This document shows positions 19,383 through 28,442 of a stretch of DNA of 64,000 nt, piece by piece. Position 1 is the stretch's first letter, and the number at the start of each line of letters is the position of its first letter. The stretch comes from Vibrio sp. 99-8-1. GTDB lineage: Bacteria > Pseudomonadota > Gammaproteobacteria > Enterobacterales > Vibrionaceae. A program made the position numbers and the translations under genes. The DNA lies in the NCBI RefSeq assembly GCF_013114595.1, contig NZ_VTXE01000002.1, forward strand, positions 165,074 to 229,073, written 5' to 3'. Below the pieces are notes generated by a model, which saw nothing but the letters and a program-made list of their open reading frames with translations, had not been told where the DNA came from and did not search any database.

Positions 19383-19888
19383 GTGAATAAGACAGAACTA
19401 CTCAATGTAATTTTAGATGAGTTATATGCTATACATAAAATCGCCTGTAATGCGACACAAAGGGCGATTGAAGCGGCGACCGACGAAGAGACGATACCAG
19501 AACACAAATATGATACTTTGGCGTTGGAGGCTTCTTATTTAGCGCATGGGCAGGCGTTGCGAGTACAGCAGAGTGAAGCAGATATCGCGGCATACCGTAC
19601 ATTAGCTGCGAGCCCGCATCATGTTAAACATCGTTGCGAAACGGATAGCCAAGCCACTGTCTCATTAGCAAGTATTGTCACCGTATGCGATGAAAACGAT
19701 ATCGAGCAGCTTTTTTTGTGGGGCCGCGTGCCGGTGGTGTGTCGGTTTGCCATCAGGGAAATAAAATTGTTATTGTTACCAGCAAAGCGCCATTAGGTGG
19801 TGCTCTACTAGGGAAAAGTGTCGATGATGATGTTGAACTTGTGCTAGGAAACAAAAAAGTTTGCTATACCATAGTCGATATTATTTAG
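19383..19888 (+). pseudogene. GreA/GreB-family transcription factor gene, split by a -1 frameshift at T7
   Basis: The first frame (start GTG at 19383, or TTG at 19371) encodes a helical N-terminal part, NKTELLNVILDELYAIHK, like the coiled coil of Gre-type factors, and runs to a stop at 19796. After the run of seven T at 19709-19715 its translation loses family character. Read one base back, the DNA continues to a stop at 19888 with VTSKAPLGGALLGKSVDDD, the typical Gre C-terminal FKBP-like domain. Joined, the product is about 170 residues, the normal size. The T run is also a T TTT TTG slippery heptamer. Either a homopolymer read error, a disabling mutation, or programmed/slippage frameshifting; sequence alone cannot decide. 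Confidence 0.72.
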
Positions 19889-19940
19889 ATTTCGTCTCAG
19901 ATTAGACTTAACCTTAACTTACCAGCGTATTGAGGGAACC

Positions 19941-20693
19941 ATGAAAAAAACAGTGTTAGCGTTAATGATGTTTGTAGCAGTTAATGCTCACGCCCAAGTT
20001 CAAGGGCAGTGTAATGTGGACATTCAAAACGAAGTGCATTTAGATGGCAATAAAGTGGAGATTTATCAGCAAGACTCTCCTCAAGTACTGATTGATAAAG
20101 ACAATAATGTTTTTATTAATGGTGAAAAGCTGGATTTAGACGCTGTTCAGCGGGAAGCGGTTGAGAAGTATCGTCAAAGCATGAACGAGTATCTGCCTAA
20201 AGCGAAAGAGATTGCCAGAAATGGCTTAGATCTTGCGAAAAGTATATTAGATGATATATCTGCTAGTTTCAGTGATTCAGCAGCATTTAATAGTGTTAAA
20301 GAGGCGCTTGAAGAGTTCTTTAATGGTCTAGAAAAACGTTACCAAAAAGGCAACGAGTTTGTATTGCAAGAAGCTGCTTTTAGTGACGCAATGGCAAATT
20401 GGAAAGAAGATTTTGCCGAAGCGAAAAAGACCTTCAATGCAGAGTTCTTTAGCAGTGCTTTTGATGCATTGACGGAGAAGATGAAGCAAGAGGGCGGTAT
20501 TAACTTAACGGAGTTAAAGGATAAACTGGCTGACCTGCAAAGTACCTTGGATGATAAAATTAGCACGCAATCTAAAGAGATTAAGCAGGATGCAGAGCAG
20601 TATTGTGATGATCTAGAAAAAGTAGCAGAAGAAGAGAAAATGCTACATGAAAAAATTCCACAACTGAAAGATTACAAAGTGTTTTTGATTTAG
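19941..20693 (+). CDS. YggN-family (DUF2884) periplasmic protein
   Basis: 250-residue exported protein: signal peptide MKKTVLALMMFVAVNAHA, then a mature chain with QCNVDIQNEVHLDGNKVEIY and a long, charged helical region rich in Glu/Lys. This matches the YggN/DUF2884 family in layout. Function is unknown. Two cysteines are in the mature part (QGQCNVD and EQYCDDL), which could form a disulfide in the periplasm. The gene has its own terminator and no obvious operon partner. Confidence 0.75.
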   Translation: MKKTVLALMMFVAVNAHAQVQGQCNVDIQNEVHLDGNKVEIYQQDSPQVLIDKDNNVFINGEKLDLDAVQREAVEKYRQSMNEYLPKAKEIARNGLDLAKSILDDISASFSDSAAFNSVKEALEEFFNGLEKRYQKGNEFVLQEAAFSDAMANWKEDFAEAKKTFNAEFFSSAFDALTEKMKQEGGINLTELKDKLADLQSTLDDKISTQSKEIKQDAEQYCDDLEKVAEEEKMLHEKIPQLKDYKVFLI

Positions 20694-20725
20694 CCCGGTG
20701 TAGCGGTAACAACAGAGAATAGAGA

Positions 20726-20750
20726 GGCGAGCCATTACGGCTCGCCTTTT
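20726..20750 (+). terminator. Intrinsic terminator after the YggN-family gene
   Basis: GGCGAGCC-ATTAC-GGCTCGCC followed by TTTT: perfect 8-bp GC-rich stem, 33 bases past the stop codon at 20693. Confidence 0.93.
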
Positions 20751-20779
20751 CACTACTTTAACCCGCCGAACATAGCTAT

Positions 20780-20971
20780 TTATCTAAACTGTTTTGCTTC
20801 AGGCAAAAACTCAAACCCCGCAGTTGCCAACTTCTCTTCCAACGCCTTTCGGTCAATATCGAAAAACTTGACCAACTCATCTAGGTCGCCATCAAAATCA
20901 TCTCTAAGTTTTAAATTAACGATACTCATAAGCATTATGGTATCCATGCTGGCGAAGTTCGACAAATCCAT
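20780..20971 (-). CDS. DUF4250 domain protein
   Basis: Short 63-residue protein beginning MDLSNFASMDTIMLMSIVNL and ending EFLPEAKQFR, the pattern of DUF4250 (start NFxxMDxxxLxSxxNxKLRD, end xxNQFR). Function unknown. It follows the YaeP-like gene by 14 bases on the same strand and is probably co-transcribed with it. Confidence 0.82.
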   Translation of the reverse strand: MDLSNFASMDTIMLMSIVNLKLRDDFDGDLDELVKFFDIDRKALEEKLATAGFEFLPEAKQFR

Positions 20972-20985
20972 AATAGGTACCTTAA

Positions 20986-21189
20986 TTAATCTTGATGATC
21001 GGATATAAGCAAGTTTGCCGCGGCAAAGGCTGCTCTTTCTCTACTTGCCAAGGGAAGTGACTCATCCGCAGCAATATCATTTAATGTTTTTAAAGCACAG
21101 GTGATGGCTTGAGGTATATAACCTTGGTCGCCACTGCCTATTTGAGCATAAAGTTCGCGAACCAGATTGCAACAGTCGTATATTTTCAT
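20986..21189 (-). CDS. yaeP: YaeP-family protein
   Basis: 67-residue acidic protein with [15 protein letters not shown] and [13 protein letters not shown], closely matching the YaeP pattern in enterobacteria (IASGDLGYVPDAL... AAANLLVSD). Function is unknown. The ATG at 21189 follows an AGGAAT ribosome site; an upstream in-frame TTG is less likely. Together with the DUF4250 gene it forms a two-gene unit near proS. Confidence 0.82.
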   Translation of the reverse strand: MKIYDCCNLVRELYAQIGSGDQGYIPQAITCALKTLNDIAADESLPLASRERAAFAAANLLISDHQD

Positions 21190-21208
21190 TATCAATTCCT
21201 AAATGGCA

Positions 21209-21339
21209 ATATCCGTACAACACTTATTGCTGGTTTAGCACCTTGCTGAACAAGTATGTTGTACGGAGATATACTCAAAAACTTTGAGCTTACTGAGGTA
21301 TATCCGTGTCTAATGGCAAAGAATATACCGCTATAGCGG
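21209..21339. repeat. Cluster of nested inverted repeats
   Basis: Three successive palindromic features: CGTACAACA (21214-21222) with TGTTGTACG (21257-21265); ACGGAGATATACTCA (21263-21277) with TGAGGTATATCCGT (21294-21307), the arms sharing the ACG of the previous pair; and the 12-base palindrome CCGCTATAGCGG at 21328-21339. The short motif ATATCCGT recurs at the two outer ends. Confidence 0.6.
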
Positions 21340-21365
21340 AACAAGCTCAAGGTTGAGAAATAATG

Positions 21366-22043
21366 TTAGCTACTTACTTGCTGCTCAAGTTGCAAAACCA
21401 GATCATCCGCTAGACCTAACTGTGTTGCGAGCTCTTTTAAGTAGGCTTTTTCCATAAAATTCTGCTCATCTGCAACCAATAGTGAAGCGAGGTAAACTTC
21501 TGCAGCTTGTTCTGGTGATGAGACATTTTGTGCCACTTCACTTGGATCAAGAGGTTTCTCTAGTTCGGCGGTGACGAGGTTATTAACTGCGTCATCAGCG
21601 CCTAAGCTGGCAATGGCTTGCTGGATTTTCTGTTTCTCTTCTTCATCCACATGACCATCAGCCTTGGCGGATGCAATCATCGCTTTGAGAATTAATACGC
21701 TGTGTTGGTTTTCGTCAAGAGATGAACTGGAACTGGGTTCTGTCGCCGTTTGTGGCTGATCTCCTTGTTGAGACTGCCAGTCGTTATAAACTTTAAATGC
21801 TAATGCGCCAAGTGCTGCCGCACCACCGACACCAGCTACCTTTTTGCCCATTTTGCGTGCCTTTTTTGAACCCATTAATAACCCAACTAATCCGCCACCG
21901 ACGGCACCAGCACCAAGTGCAGAGAGGTTATTTTTATCTTTTGCCATATTGCCAAGGCCAGATGCGCCCTGTTTAAGTGATGTTGAGCCCTGTTTGACTA
22001 GATCAGAATTTAAAGCTTGGTTGAGTAAGTTTTTTAAATCCAT
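21366..22043 (-). CDS. DUF533 (YebE-like/TerB-like) protein
   Basis: 225 residues. N-terminal part with a glycine/alanine-rich hydrophobic stretch (LGAGAVGGGLVGLLMG and VAGVGGAAALGALAF) that may insert in the membrane; a linker rich in Gln/Ser; then an acidic helical domain, MIASAKADGHVDEEEKQKI, which carries the TerB-like metal-binding signature DGHVDxEE. This is the DUF533 pattern of YebE. Role unknown, possibly stress related in the family. It stands alone on the minus strand. Confidence 0.8.
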   Translation of the reverse strand: MDLKNLLNQALNSDLVKQGSTSLKQGASGLGNMAKDKNNLSALGAGAVGGGLVGLLMGSKKARKMGKKVAGVGGAAALGALAFKVYNDWQSQQGDQPQTATEPSSSSSLDENQHSVLILKAMIASAKADGHVDEEEKQKIQQAIASLGADDAVNNLVTAELEKPLDPSEVAQNVSSPEQAAEVYLASLLVADEQNFMEKAYLKELATQLGLADDLVLQLEQQVSS

Positions 22044-22300
22044 TGTTCACCTCATTATGTATTAACACCGATCGCATTAATTATGTCGCGAAAACAAGTT
22101 CGACGACGCAGACCTTTCTTAGAACTTGATGTCTCAAGGGGCAAAATTCAATCATATTTACATTTCTATACAAAATTTACCGTCTTGTTCACTTTATTGC
22201 GGTTGTGCTTTGTATGGTCTAAGGAAAAGTGTTTATCTAATTTATGTCTTAGGTTAGTAGCAGAGGCGAGAATTTGGCAACAATAAGAAGAGACTAGGCA
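22044..22300. other. Gap between DUF533 gene and proS terminator
   Basis: About 250 bases. A plus-strand frame of 67 codons exists at 22083-22286, but its Arg/Leu-rich translation matches nothing I know and has no good ribosome site, so I do not call it. It should hold the promoter of the minus-strand DUF533 gene. Confidence 0.5.
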
Positions 22301-22329
22301 AAAAAAAGCTGCCATTGGCAGCTTTTTTA
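22301..22329 (-). terminator. Intrinsic terminator after proS
   Basis: AAAAAAGCTGCC-ATT-GGCAGCTTTTTT: 12-bp stem with T runs on both strands, 23 bases beyond the proS stop. Confidence 0.93.
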
Positions 22330-22351
22330 ATCAGTCACTATAAATAACGAG

Positions 22352-24067
22352 CTATTTAAGTTGGCTGCGAATATGTTCTACAGCACTGCTCATTTCGATA
22401 GCCACTTTCTCACCGTTACGACGGTTCTTATATTCGAAGTTGCCTTCGTCCATGCTGCGATCACCGATAACGATAGTATGAGGAATCCCGATGAGTTCCA
22501 TGTCTTTAAACATGACACCCGGACGCTCTTTACGATCATCAAACAGTACTTCAATCCCTTGTGCCGTTAGATCGCTGTACAGCTTCTCTGCGGCCTCTTT
22601 CACTCGCTCGGATTTATGCATATTCATCGGTACAATCACAACTTGGAATGGCGCTATGGCTTCTGGCCAGATAATACCGAACTTATCATGGTTCTGTTCA
22701 ATTGCAGCAGCGACAACGCGTGTACAACCAATACCATAACAACCCATTTCCATTACTTGGTTTTTGCCATCAGCACCAAGAACGGTTGCATTCATTGATT
22801 TAGAGTAGTTATTACCTAGCTGGAAAATATGACCAACTTCGATGCCACGCTTAAGTTGAATAACACCTTGGCCACATGGGCTAGGATCACCTTCAACAAC
22901 GTTACGTAAGTCTTCAACCTGACCTAATTCAAGGTCACGATCCCAGTTAATACCGAAGTAGTGTTTGCCGTCAATATTTGCGCCGGCAGCGAAGTCACTC
23001 ATGGCAGCGACACTGCGATCTACGATAAATGGCAGTTTAAGTTCTACGGGACCTAATGAACCAGGGCCGGCACCAACTAGTGCTCGAATCTCTGCCTCTT
23101 CAGCCATCTCTAACGGAGAAGCAACTTGAGGTAAGTTTTCTGCTTTGACTTCGTTTAGCTCGTGATCGCCGCGAATAATGAGGGCAACAATATCGGCATC
23201 AACTTCTTCAGACGCTTTTACATATAGCGTCTTCACGGTTTTCTCGATAGCAAGACCATGTTGTTCAACCAGTTCTGCGATGGTTTTTGCATTTGGAGTA
23301 TCAACCAGTACCATCTCTTGGTTTGGTGCTTGACGACCTTCGGCTGGAGCTAGCGCTTCTGCTTTTTCTATATTGGCGGCGTAATCTGATTCGCTTGAGA
23401 AAGCGATCAAATCTTCACCACTTTCTGCTAGTACGTGGAATTCATGAGAACCACTACCGCCAATAGAGCCTGTATCAGCTAAAACCGGACGGAAGTCTAA
23501 ACCCATGCGGCCAAAGACATTACAATATGCTTGGTGCATTTCGTTGTATGTCTCATTCAAGCTCTCTTTATCTAGGTGGAAAGAGTAGGCATCTTTCATG
23601 ATGAATTCGCGTGAACGCATAACACCAAAACGTGGACGAACTTCATCACGGAACTTGGTCTGAATCTGATAGAGATTCAGCGGAAGTTGTTTGTATGATT
23701 TCACTTCATTGCGAATCATATCGGTAATGACTTCTTCGTGTGTGGGGCCCAGTACAAACGGTCGTTCATGGCGATCTGCAATTCGTAGTAATTCGGGGCC
23801 AAATTTGTCCCAACGCCCTGTTTCTTGCCATAGTTCAGAAGGTTGAACTACGGGCATCAGCGTTTCTACAGCACCTGCATTGTTCATCTCTTGGCGAACA
23901 ATATTTTCGACTTTACGCAGAACACGTAGACCGGTTGGTAGCCAAGTATAAAGACCTGAAGCTAGCTTGCGGATCATACCTGCACGTAACATTAACTGGT
24001 GGCTAATGACTTCTGCGTCGTTTGGAGTCTCCTTCAGAGTTGAAAGAAGATATTTACTGGTACGCAT
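22352..24067 (-). CDS. proS: Prolyl-tRNA synthetase
   Basis: 571-residue class II aminoacyl-tRNA synthetase of the bacterial type, which contains the YbaK-like editing insertion (about 220-400) that clears alanine mischarged on tRNA-Pro. Visible motifs: motif 2 region [21 protein letters not shown], the VLGPTHEE segment, and motif 3 near [17 protein letters not shown]. Length matches E. coli ProRS (572). Terminated by a strong hairpin downstream. Next upstream is trmO, as in E. coli (yaeB). Confidence 0.97.
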   Translation of the reverse strand: MRTSKYLLSTLKETPNDAEVISHQLMLRAGMIRKLASGLYTWLPTGLRVLRKVENIVRQEMNNAGAVETLMPVVQPSELWQETGRWDKFGPELLRIADRHERPFVLGPTHEEVITDMIRNEVKSYKQLPLNLYQIQTKFRDEVRPRFGVMRSREFIMKDAYSFHLDKESLNETYNEMHQAYCNVFGRMGLDFRPVLADTGSIGGSGSHEFHVLAESGEDLIAFSSESDYAANIEKAEALAPAEGRQAPNQEMVLVDTPNAKTIAELVEQHGLAIEKTVKTLYVKASEEVDADIVALIIRGDHELNEVKAENLPQVASPLEMAEEAEIRALVGAGPGSLGPVELKLPFIVDRSVAAMSDFAAGANIDGKHYFGINWDRDLELGQVEDLRNVVEGDPSPCGQGVIQLKRGIEVGHIFQLGNNYSKSMNATVLGADGKNQVMEMGCYGIGCTRVVAAAIEQNHDKFGIIWPEAIAPFQVVIVPMNMHKSERVKEAAEKLYSDLTAQGIEVLFDDRKERPGVMFKDMELIGIPHTIVIGDRSMDEGNFEYKNRRNGEKVAIEMSSAVEHIRSQLK

Positions 24068-24157
24068 TTATGGTATCCGTTTGTCTTGATTAAAAGAAAG
24101 GCGACAGCGTGTGCGGTGGCCAATTAAGCCAGTAATAGTAGCAGCCATTTGCTTTTG

Positions 24158-24856
24158 TCAAAAGCGTTCTATTGCCGTGACGGTAACTATTTGTGCCGAT
24201 ATTTTGAATTTTACGTTTAAATCGAACAGGTTTACCGCATATTCTTTTGTATCGACCTTATTTTTTTTATAGGCAGGCCTCGGATCTTGTGCCAGTACCT
24301 CACTGATAACGGCTCTAACTTGAGCTTGGTTAGCGTGAAAACGCAACTGTTGATCGGCATGCTGGCTAAAGGTGACCGGCAGTAAATCTGGCTGGGTTTG
24401 TGCAAAGCCACCATTGGCATCGCTAATAGAATCTGAATAAGGAATATAGGGTTTGATGTCGATAATGGGTGTGCCGTCTACAAGGTCAACGCTGCCCAGT
24501 TCAAGCCATACTTGGTTATCTTCTATCACAACATTTTTTAATTCTACAGCCGACATACCGATCCCATTGGGACGAAAAGGGGCTCTTGAGGCAAATACGC
24601 CAACTCTTTCGTTACCACCCAGCCTAGGTGGGCGAACGGTAGGGTTCCATCCTGCTTCTAAGTTTTTATCAAATAGAAACAGTAACCATATGTGACTAAA
24701 CTGCTCAATACCACGAACCGAATCGGGAGAGTTTGCGGCTCCGGTAAGAAGAAGCTTAGACGTTGCGCTAGCAGTCAATCTAGGTTGACGCGGCACAGCA
24801 AATTTTTCTTTAAATGGTGTTTGTATTACGCCAATAGGTTCTAGCGAGTAAGTCAT
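24158..24856 (-). CDS. trmO: tRNA (adenine-37-N6)-methyltransferase TrmO
   Basis: 232-residue TsaA/YaeB-family protein that methylates the N6 of t6A37 in tRNA-Thr with S-adenosylmethionine. Starts MTYSLEPIGVIQTPF; hallmark segments are IEQFSHIWLLFLFD, RPPRLGGNERVGVFASRAPFRPNGIGMSAVEL and the VDGTPIIDIKPYIPY motif. Located 90 bases upstream of proS on the same strand. Length and order match the family. Confidence 0.94.
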   Translation of the reverse strand: MTYSLEPIGVIQTPFKEKFAVPRQPRLTASATSKLLLTGAANSPDSVRGIEQFSHIWLLFLFDKNLEAGWNPTVRPPRLGGNERVGVFASRAPFRPNGIGMSAVELKNVVIEDNQVWLELGSVDLVDGTPIIDIKPYIPYSDSISDANGGFAQTQPDLLPVTFSQHADQQLRFHANQAQVRAVISEVLAQDPRPAYKKNKVDTKEYAVNLFDLNVKFKISAQIVTVTAIERF

Positions 24857-25031
24857 CGATTACCAGTACTTAATTACAATGACCACCAAAATAGCATAAA
24901 CAATGCGGGTTATTCCAACTAGCGATCATTGAACAGAGTGAAATCAATCTATAAGCGCTAATTTTGGTGGTGAGCGACATTGTGCTTGGCGGTTAAATGC
25001 CTTATCAGAAAACGGAGCTTGTTAGGCCGTA

Positions 25032-25697
25032 TTACTTTTCAGCATCCAACCCCTGTTGCCAAAACGCTACTTCCATACGAGTTGCTGTTGCAAACACTTG
25101 ACACAGTTGCTGGCCACGTTGACTGTTCCGATCGATCTCAGAGAGTAATTGATCTAGTTGTTCAGCCGCTAATTTCGCGCCCGCTTGAAATTCTTCACCA
25201 CTGTATAAATCTATCCAGCTTTGGTAAGGATTTTTGTCATCTAAACAAGATGATTGGCTGTTAAGGTTTCTGCCAATTTCAGCATAGCCTAGCGAGCAAG
25301 GCGCTAGTGCGACATAGAGGTCAATTAGATCTCCGGTCATTCCAGCATCGAGGACGTAGCGAGTATAAGCCACGGTGCCAAAGCTCTCTTGCTCGGCTTC
25401 CATATCTTGTTCAGTTAATCCCCACTTCTCACAGTATTCTACGTGATGGGATATTTCTGTTGCCAATAGTGCTTGAACACTCGGCAGTGCCATACGCATG
25501 TGAGCAAGGGTGCGAGCCTTATAAATAGCAAGAGCATACGCGCGTGCATACTGCTTTAGAAACAGGAAATCTTGTTTTAAATAATGGATGTAGGCGTGGT
25601 GGTTTAAGTTTCCAGATGAGAGTTGATGGACAAAGTCGTGTTGAATGTACTGCTGCCAATCACATTTGCATGCATTAATAAGATCTTGATGATTCAT
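25032..25697 (-). CDS. tenA: Thiaminase II / aminopyrimidine aminohydrolase TenA
   Basis: 221-residue TenA enzyme that hydrolyses aminomethylpyrimidine to HMP (thiamine salvage) and can act as thiaminase II. Catalytic cysteine C134 in ALAPCSLGYAEIG; other family residues in DFLFLKQYARAYALA, and EISHHVEYC. Last gene of the operon thiD-thiZ-thiX-thiY-tenA; the ABC system would bring in pyrimidine precursors, TenA processes them, and ThiD phosphorylates the HMP. Confidence 0.92.
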   Translation of the reverse strand: MNHQDLINACKCDWQQYIQHDFVHQLSSGNLNHHAYIHYLKQDFLFLKQYARAYALAIYKARTLAHMRMALPSVQALLATEISHHVEYCEKWGLTEQDMEAEQESFGTVAYTRYVLDAGMTGDLIDLYVALAPCSLGYAEIGRNLNSQSSCLDDKNPYQSWIDLYSGEEFQAGAKLAAEQLDQLLSEIDRNSQRGQQLCQVFATATRMEVAFWQQGLDAEK

Positions 25698-25748
25698 TAT
25701 GTATCCTTGGATTACTGAGCTGGGTGAGAAAGTGATTTAGTCGTTTGA

Positions 25749-25771
25749 ACACCTGCTATGTATGCAGGTGT
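25749..25771 (-). repeat. Hairpin between thiY and tenA
   Basis: ACACCTGC-TATGTAT-GCAGGTGT, a perfect 8-bp stem with a 7-base loop between the two cistrons, 24 bases after the thiY stop. No T run on the minus strand follows, so it may act as an RNA stability element and allow tenA read-through. Confidence 0.55.
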
Positions 25772-25794
25772 CCATAGAATCGACATGGTCGCGA

Positions 25795-26772
25795 TTAGAG
25801 AGTGGGTACTAAGTCGCGAGCGTTGGGTTTGCTGTTGATAATGCCATTTTGAAATAGAAACTCGGTGAAATGGTCGTAACGATTAAGATCCACCGCTGAT
25901 GGACGAAGGTCGAAACGGGTTAACGTATCATTCCAGGCGCGTTTATTTAGTTCATTGTCCAGTGTGTCTGGCGAGTATGCGACAAACTCGGCCCATGACT
26001 CTTTGGGATGATTGATGATATAAGTGGTGGCTTGTTCGATGGCTTGATTAAAGTGTCGGATGGTGTTGGCATCGTAGTTTTCTGAATTGGCAACAACAAC
26101 CAACTCATCGTAAGAAGGAACACCATGCTCTTCAGGGTAGAAGGCTTTGGATTGATACCCTTCAATCGCTAACTGGTTTGATTCGAAGTTGCGTAATCCT
26201 CCCCAAATGGCATCCACTTTTCCAGATGCAAGAGAAGAAGAGAGTGCCCAACCAACATTAATGATCTCCACTTCATCAAATCTCACACCTGCGGTTTTTA
26301 ACATGGTACCAATGGTCGCTTCTTCATTTCCCGCAATCGCAATACCAATCTTTTTACCTTTAAGATCCGCTAAGCTGTTTATCTTGCCATTGTCCAGCAC
26401 CATTAAGGTATTTAACGGGGTAGAGATCAGCGTTGCAGCCCGAATTAATGGTAACCCTGCTGCTGCATCTATGGTTAAGCTTGTTTGGTAGGAGATGGCC
26501 ATATCAATTTTATCGGCCGCAACGAGTTTTGCCGGAACGCTAGGATCTGCAGGTTCTTGAATGGTGATGTTTAAACCTTGTTGAGCGAAGTAGCCCTTCT
26601 GTTGTGCAATAACGATAGGACCGTGGTTAGGATTGACAAACCAATCTAACATCAAGGTGACTTGTTTCTCTGCGGCATTAACGGAGAGAGAGAAACATAG
26701 CGTGATAATGGCGATAGTCATTTCAGCAGTCACTGCTTTTTTACGCGGCTTTTTAGAGAAAAAAGTCATCAT
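25795..26772 (-). CDS. thiY: ABC transporter substrate-binding protein for thiamine pyrimidine (ThiY-like)
   Basis: 325-residue NMT1/ThiY-family solute-binding protein starting MMTFFSKKPRKK with an AAGGAAAA ribosome site 10-12 bases ahead; the frame opens upstream for 36 more codons without family resemblance and overlaps the permease gene. An N-terminal signal region (to about SVNAAEK) precedes the binding domain: LMLDWFVNPNHGPIVIAQQKGYF is the family hallmark and GLNITIQEPADPSVPAKLV follows. The family binds formylaminopyrimidine or HMP precursors. Tenth-kilobase context with thiD, tenA and the TPP riboswitch supports the thiamine role over sulfonate uptake. Confidence 0.85.
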   Translation of the reverse strand: MMTFFSKKPRKKAVTAEMTIAIITLCFSLSVNAAEKQVTLMLDWFVNPNHGPIVIAQQKGYFAQQGLNITIQEPADPSVPAKLVAADKIDMAISYQTSLTIDAAAGLPLIRAATLISTPLNTLMVLDNGKINSLADLKGKKIGIAIAGNEEATIGTMLKTAGVRFDEVEIINVGWALSSSLASGKVDAIWGGLRNFESNQLAIEGYQSKAFYPEEHGVPSYDELVVVANSENYDANTIRHFNQAIEQATTYIINHPKESWAEFVAYSPDTLDNELNKRAWNDTLTRFDLRPSAVDLNRYDHFTEFLFQNGIINSKPNARDLVPTL

Positions 26773-26867
26773 AGTGGTGTTTTCCTTTTCAATTTTCTGT
26801 GTGTGTTTGTTAGCTAATATTTGGGAAACTATCTGAGGTGCAGATAGGTGAGTTACTCGGTTTACAT

Positions 26868-27668
26868 TTATGGTTGCCATGGAATCAGGCGTTTTAATAG
26901 TTTGTCGGTAATAAAATAGAGAGAGACGGAAAATGTCGCTAAGATAAACAGTGCCGCGAACATTTCATCGATCATCATGCGGGCGTTGGCTTGCAGCATG
27001 AGGTAGCCCAGCCCTTCACTTGAACCAACCCACTCTCCAACCACGGCCCCAATCGGAGCGACCACCACTGCGACTCGTATGCCTGATGCGATCGCTGGTA
27101 ATGCAGCGGGAAAGCGGATATAGCGAAGCGTGGCCCATTTGGTGGCAGACATGGTTTTGGCGAGATCTAAATAACCTTGTGGCGTTGAGCGAAGTCCGTC
27201 ATAGCAACAAGTTGTTACGGGAAAGAAGATAATGAGTGCGGCCATTACGACTTTTGAGGCAATGCCATAGCCGAGCCACAGCATCAAAACTGGCGCTATA
27301 GCGAATACTGGGATGGCTTGGCTGGCAATAAGAAGGGGTAACAACCAACGTTTAACGGGCTTGAACAGTAACATTTGTAGGGCGAAAAAAAGTCCAAATA
27401 TCAGACCGATAGCCAGCCCTAATACAATCTCTTTGCCGGTGACCAGCGCGTGATAGAACAGAACATCAACTCTTTGTACAAGCTTGCTGAAGACGGCAAT
27501 AGGAGAAGGGAGGATGAAACTGGGCATGTTAAATAGGCTAACCGTCAGTTGCCATAAACTAAGTAATACTGCCGCGGTAATGACAAACTGAATGAGGGTG
27601 CTGTGTGGATAGCTCACTTGCTGCTTAAGACTCATTTGGCGTTGTTGAAGTTGACTCATCTCAGACAT
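26868..27668 (-). CDS. thiX: ABC transporter permease, thiamine precursor (ThiX-like)
   Basis: 266-residue inner-membrane permease of the SsuC/TauC type, with about six helices and the EAA loop region GYLDLAKTMSATKWATLRYIRFPAALP, which contacts the ATPase. It completes the importer with ThiZ and ThiY. Its ATG overlaps the end of thiZ by 8 bases, so it is translationally coupled. Substrate inferred from the riboswitch operon. Confidence 0.85.
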   Translation of the reverse strand: MSEMSQLQQRQMSLKQQVSYPHSTLIQFVITAAVLLSLWQLTVSLFNMPSFILPSPIAVFSKLVQRVDVLFYHALVTGKEIVLGLAIGLIFGLFFALQMLLFKPVKRWLLPLLIASQAIPVFAIAPVLMLWLGYGIASKVVMAALIIFFPVTTCCYDGLRSTPQGYLDLAKTMSATKWATLRYIRFPAALPAIASGIRVAVVVAPIGAVVGEWVGSSEGLGYLMLQANARMMIDEMFAALFILATFSVSLYFITDKLLKRLIPWQP

Positions 27669-28440
27669 AATCGTGCTCCAGATTATTGAGAATAGATTGC
27701 TGATAACTGGCTAACTCAGCGGTATATTCTCTAGGGATAGTAGCGTTAGGTGGTGTGAGTCGGATCGCTTCTGCCGGGGTGCCACGCATAATATATATTT
27801 GCTCGCCAAGCCGAAGTGCTTCTTGAGGATCGTGAGTGATGAGAACGACGGTTTTGTTCTTTAGTAGATGAGCAGACAGGTTTTGCAATTTATGGCGTGT
27901 CACCGCATCTAGCGCGGAAAAAGGCTCATCCATCAATACAACGGGCTTATCCTGCATAAGCGTACGAGCAAGGGCTACACGTTGGCGCATTCCTCCGGAC
28001 AATTGCTGGGGCAATTTATCGATGTGATCAGAGAGTTCTACCTGTTCGATTAACGATAAGGCGAGCTGTTTCTCTCGCTGATTAGGCTGGCGGTGCGCTA
28101 AGCCGATATGTAAGCAGACATTGTCAAATACATTCAGCCACGGCAGTAGCAGATCTTGCTGGGCCATATAGGCGAATTCTGGTTTAATGTGCCGGTTTTC
28201 ATGCGGGGTATTTTCGCTGCTATTGCTTAGCAAACGGATCTCTCCGCTCCACTCTATTTTGTCGTCGAGCAGACCTGCTAAGTAGCGCAATAAAGTCGAT
28301 TTCCCACAGCCACTCCTACCTAAAATACAACTCCAACTATTGGCTGATAGTTGCATATTCAGATTGGCTATCACGGCGGTATTATCATCGAGATACTGCA
28401 AGCGGCCGTCGACAATGTTAATGGCAATCGTATTTGTCAT
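27661..28440 (-). CDS. thiZ: ABC transporter ATP-binding protein (ThiZ-like)
   Basis: 259-residue ATPase with Walker A GRSGCGKST (41-49), signature LSGGMRQR, Walker B VVLMDEP and the LITHDPQEALRLG H-loop; the Q-loop is in AYMAQQDLLLPWL. It powers the pyrimidine importer together with ThiX and ThiY. Its start is 2 bases from the thiD stop, suggesting coupling. Confidence 0.88.
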   Translation of the reverse strand: MTNTIAINIVDGRLQYLDDNTAVIANLNMQLSANSWSCILGRSGCGKSTLLRYLAGLLDDKIEWSGEIRLLSNSSENTPHENRHIKPEFAYMAQQDLLLPWLNVFDNVCLHIGLAHRQPNQREKQLALSLIEQVELSDHIDKLPQQLSGGMRQRVALARTLMQDKPVVLMDEPFSALDAVTRHKLQNLSAHLLKNKTVVLITHDPQEALRLGEQIYIMRGTPAEAIRLTPPNATIPREYTAELASYQQSILNNLEHDYV

Positions 28441-28442
28441 GG

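Noticed and set aside
22083..22286. 67-codon plus-strand frame between the DUF533 gene and proS
   Set aside because: No ribosome site, Arg/Leu-rich low-complexity translation, no recognisable family.
25795..26772. Sulfonate/taurine transporter instead of thiamine precursor transporter
   Set aside because: The proteins belong to a shared superfamily, but a TPP riboswitch, thiD and tenA in the same operon favour the thiamine role.
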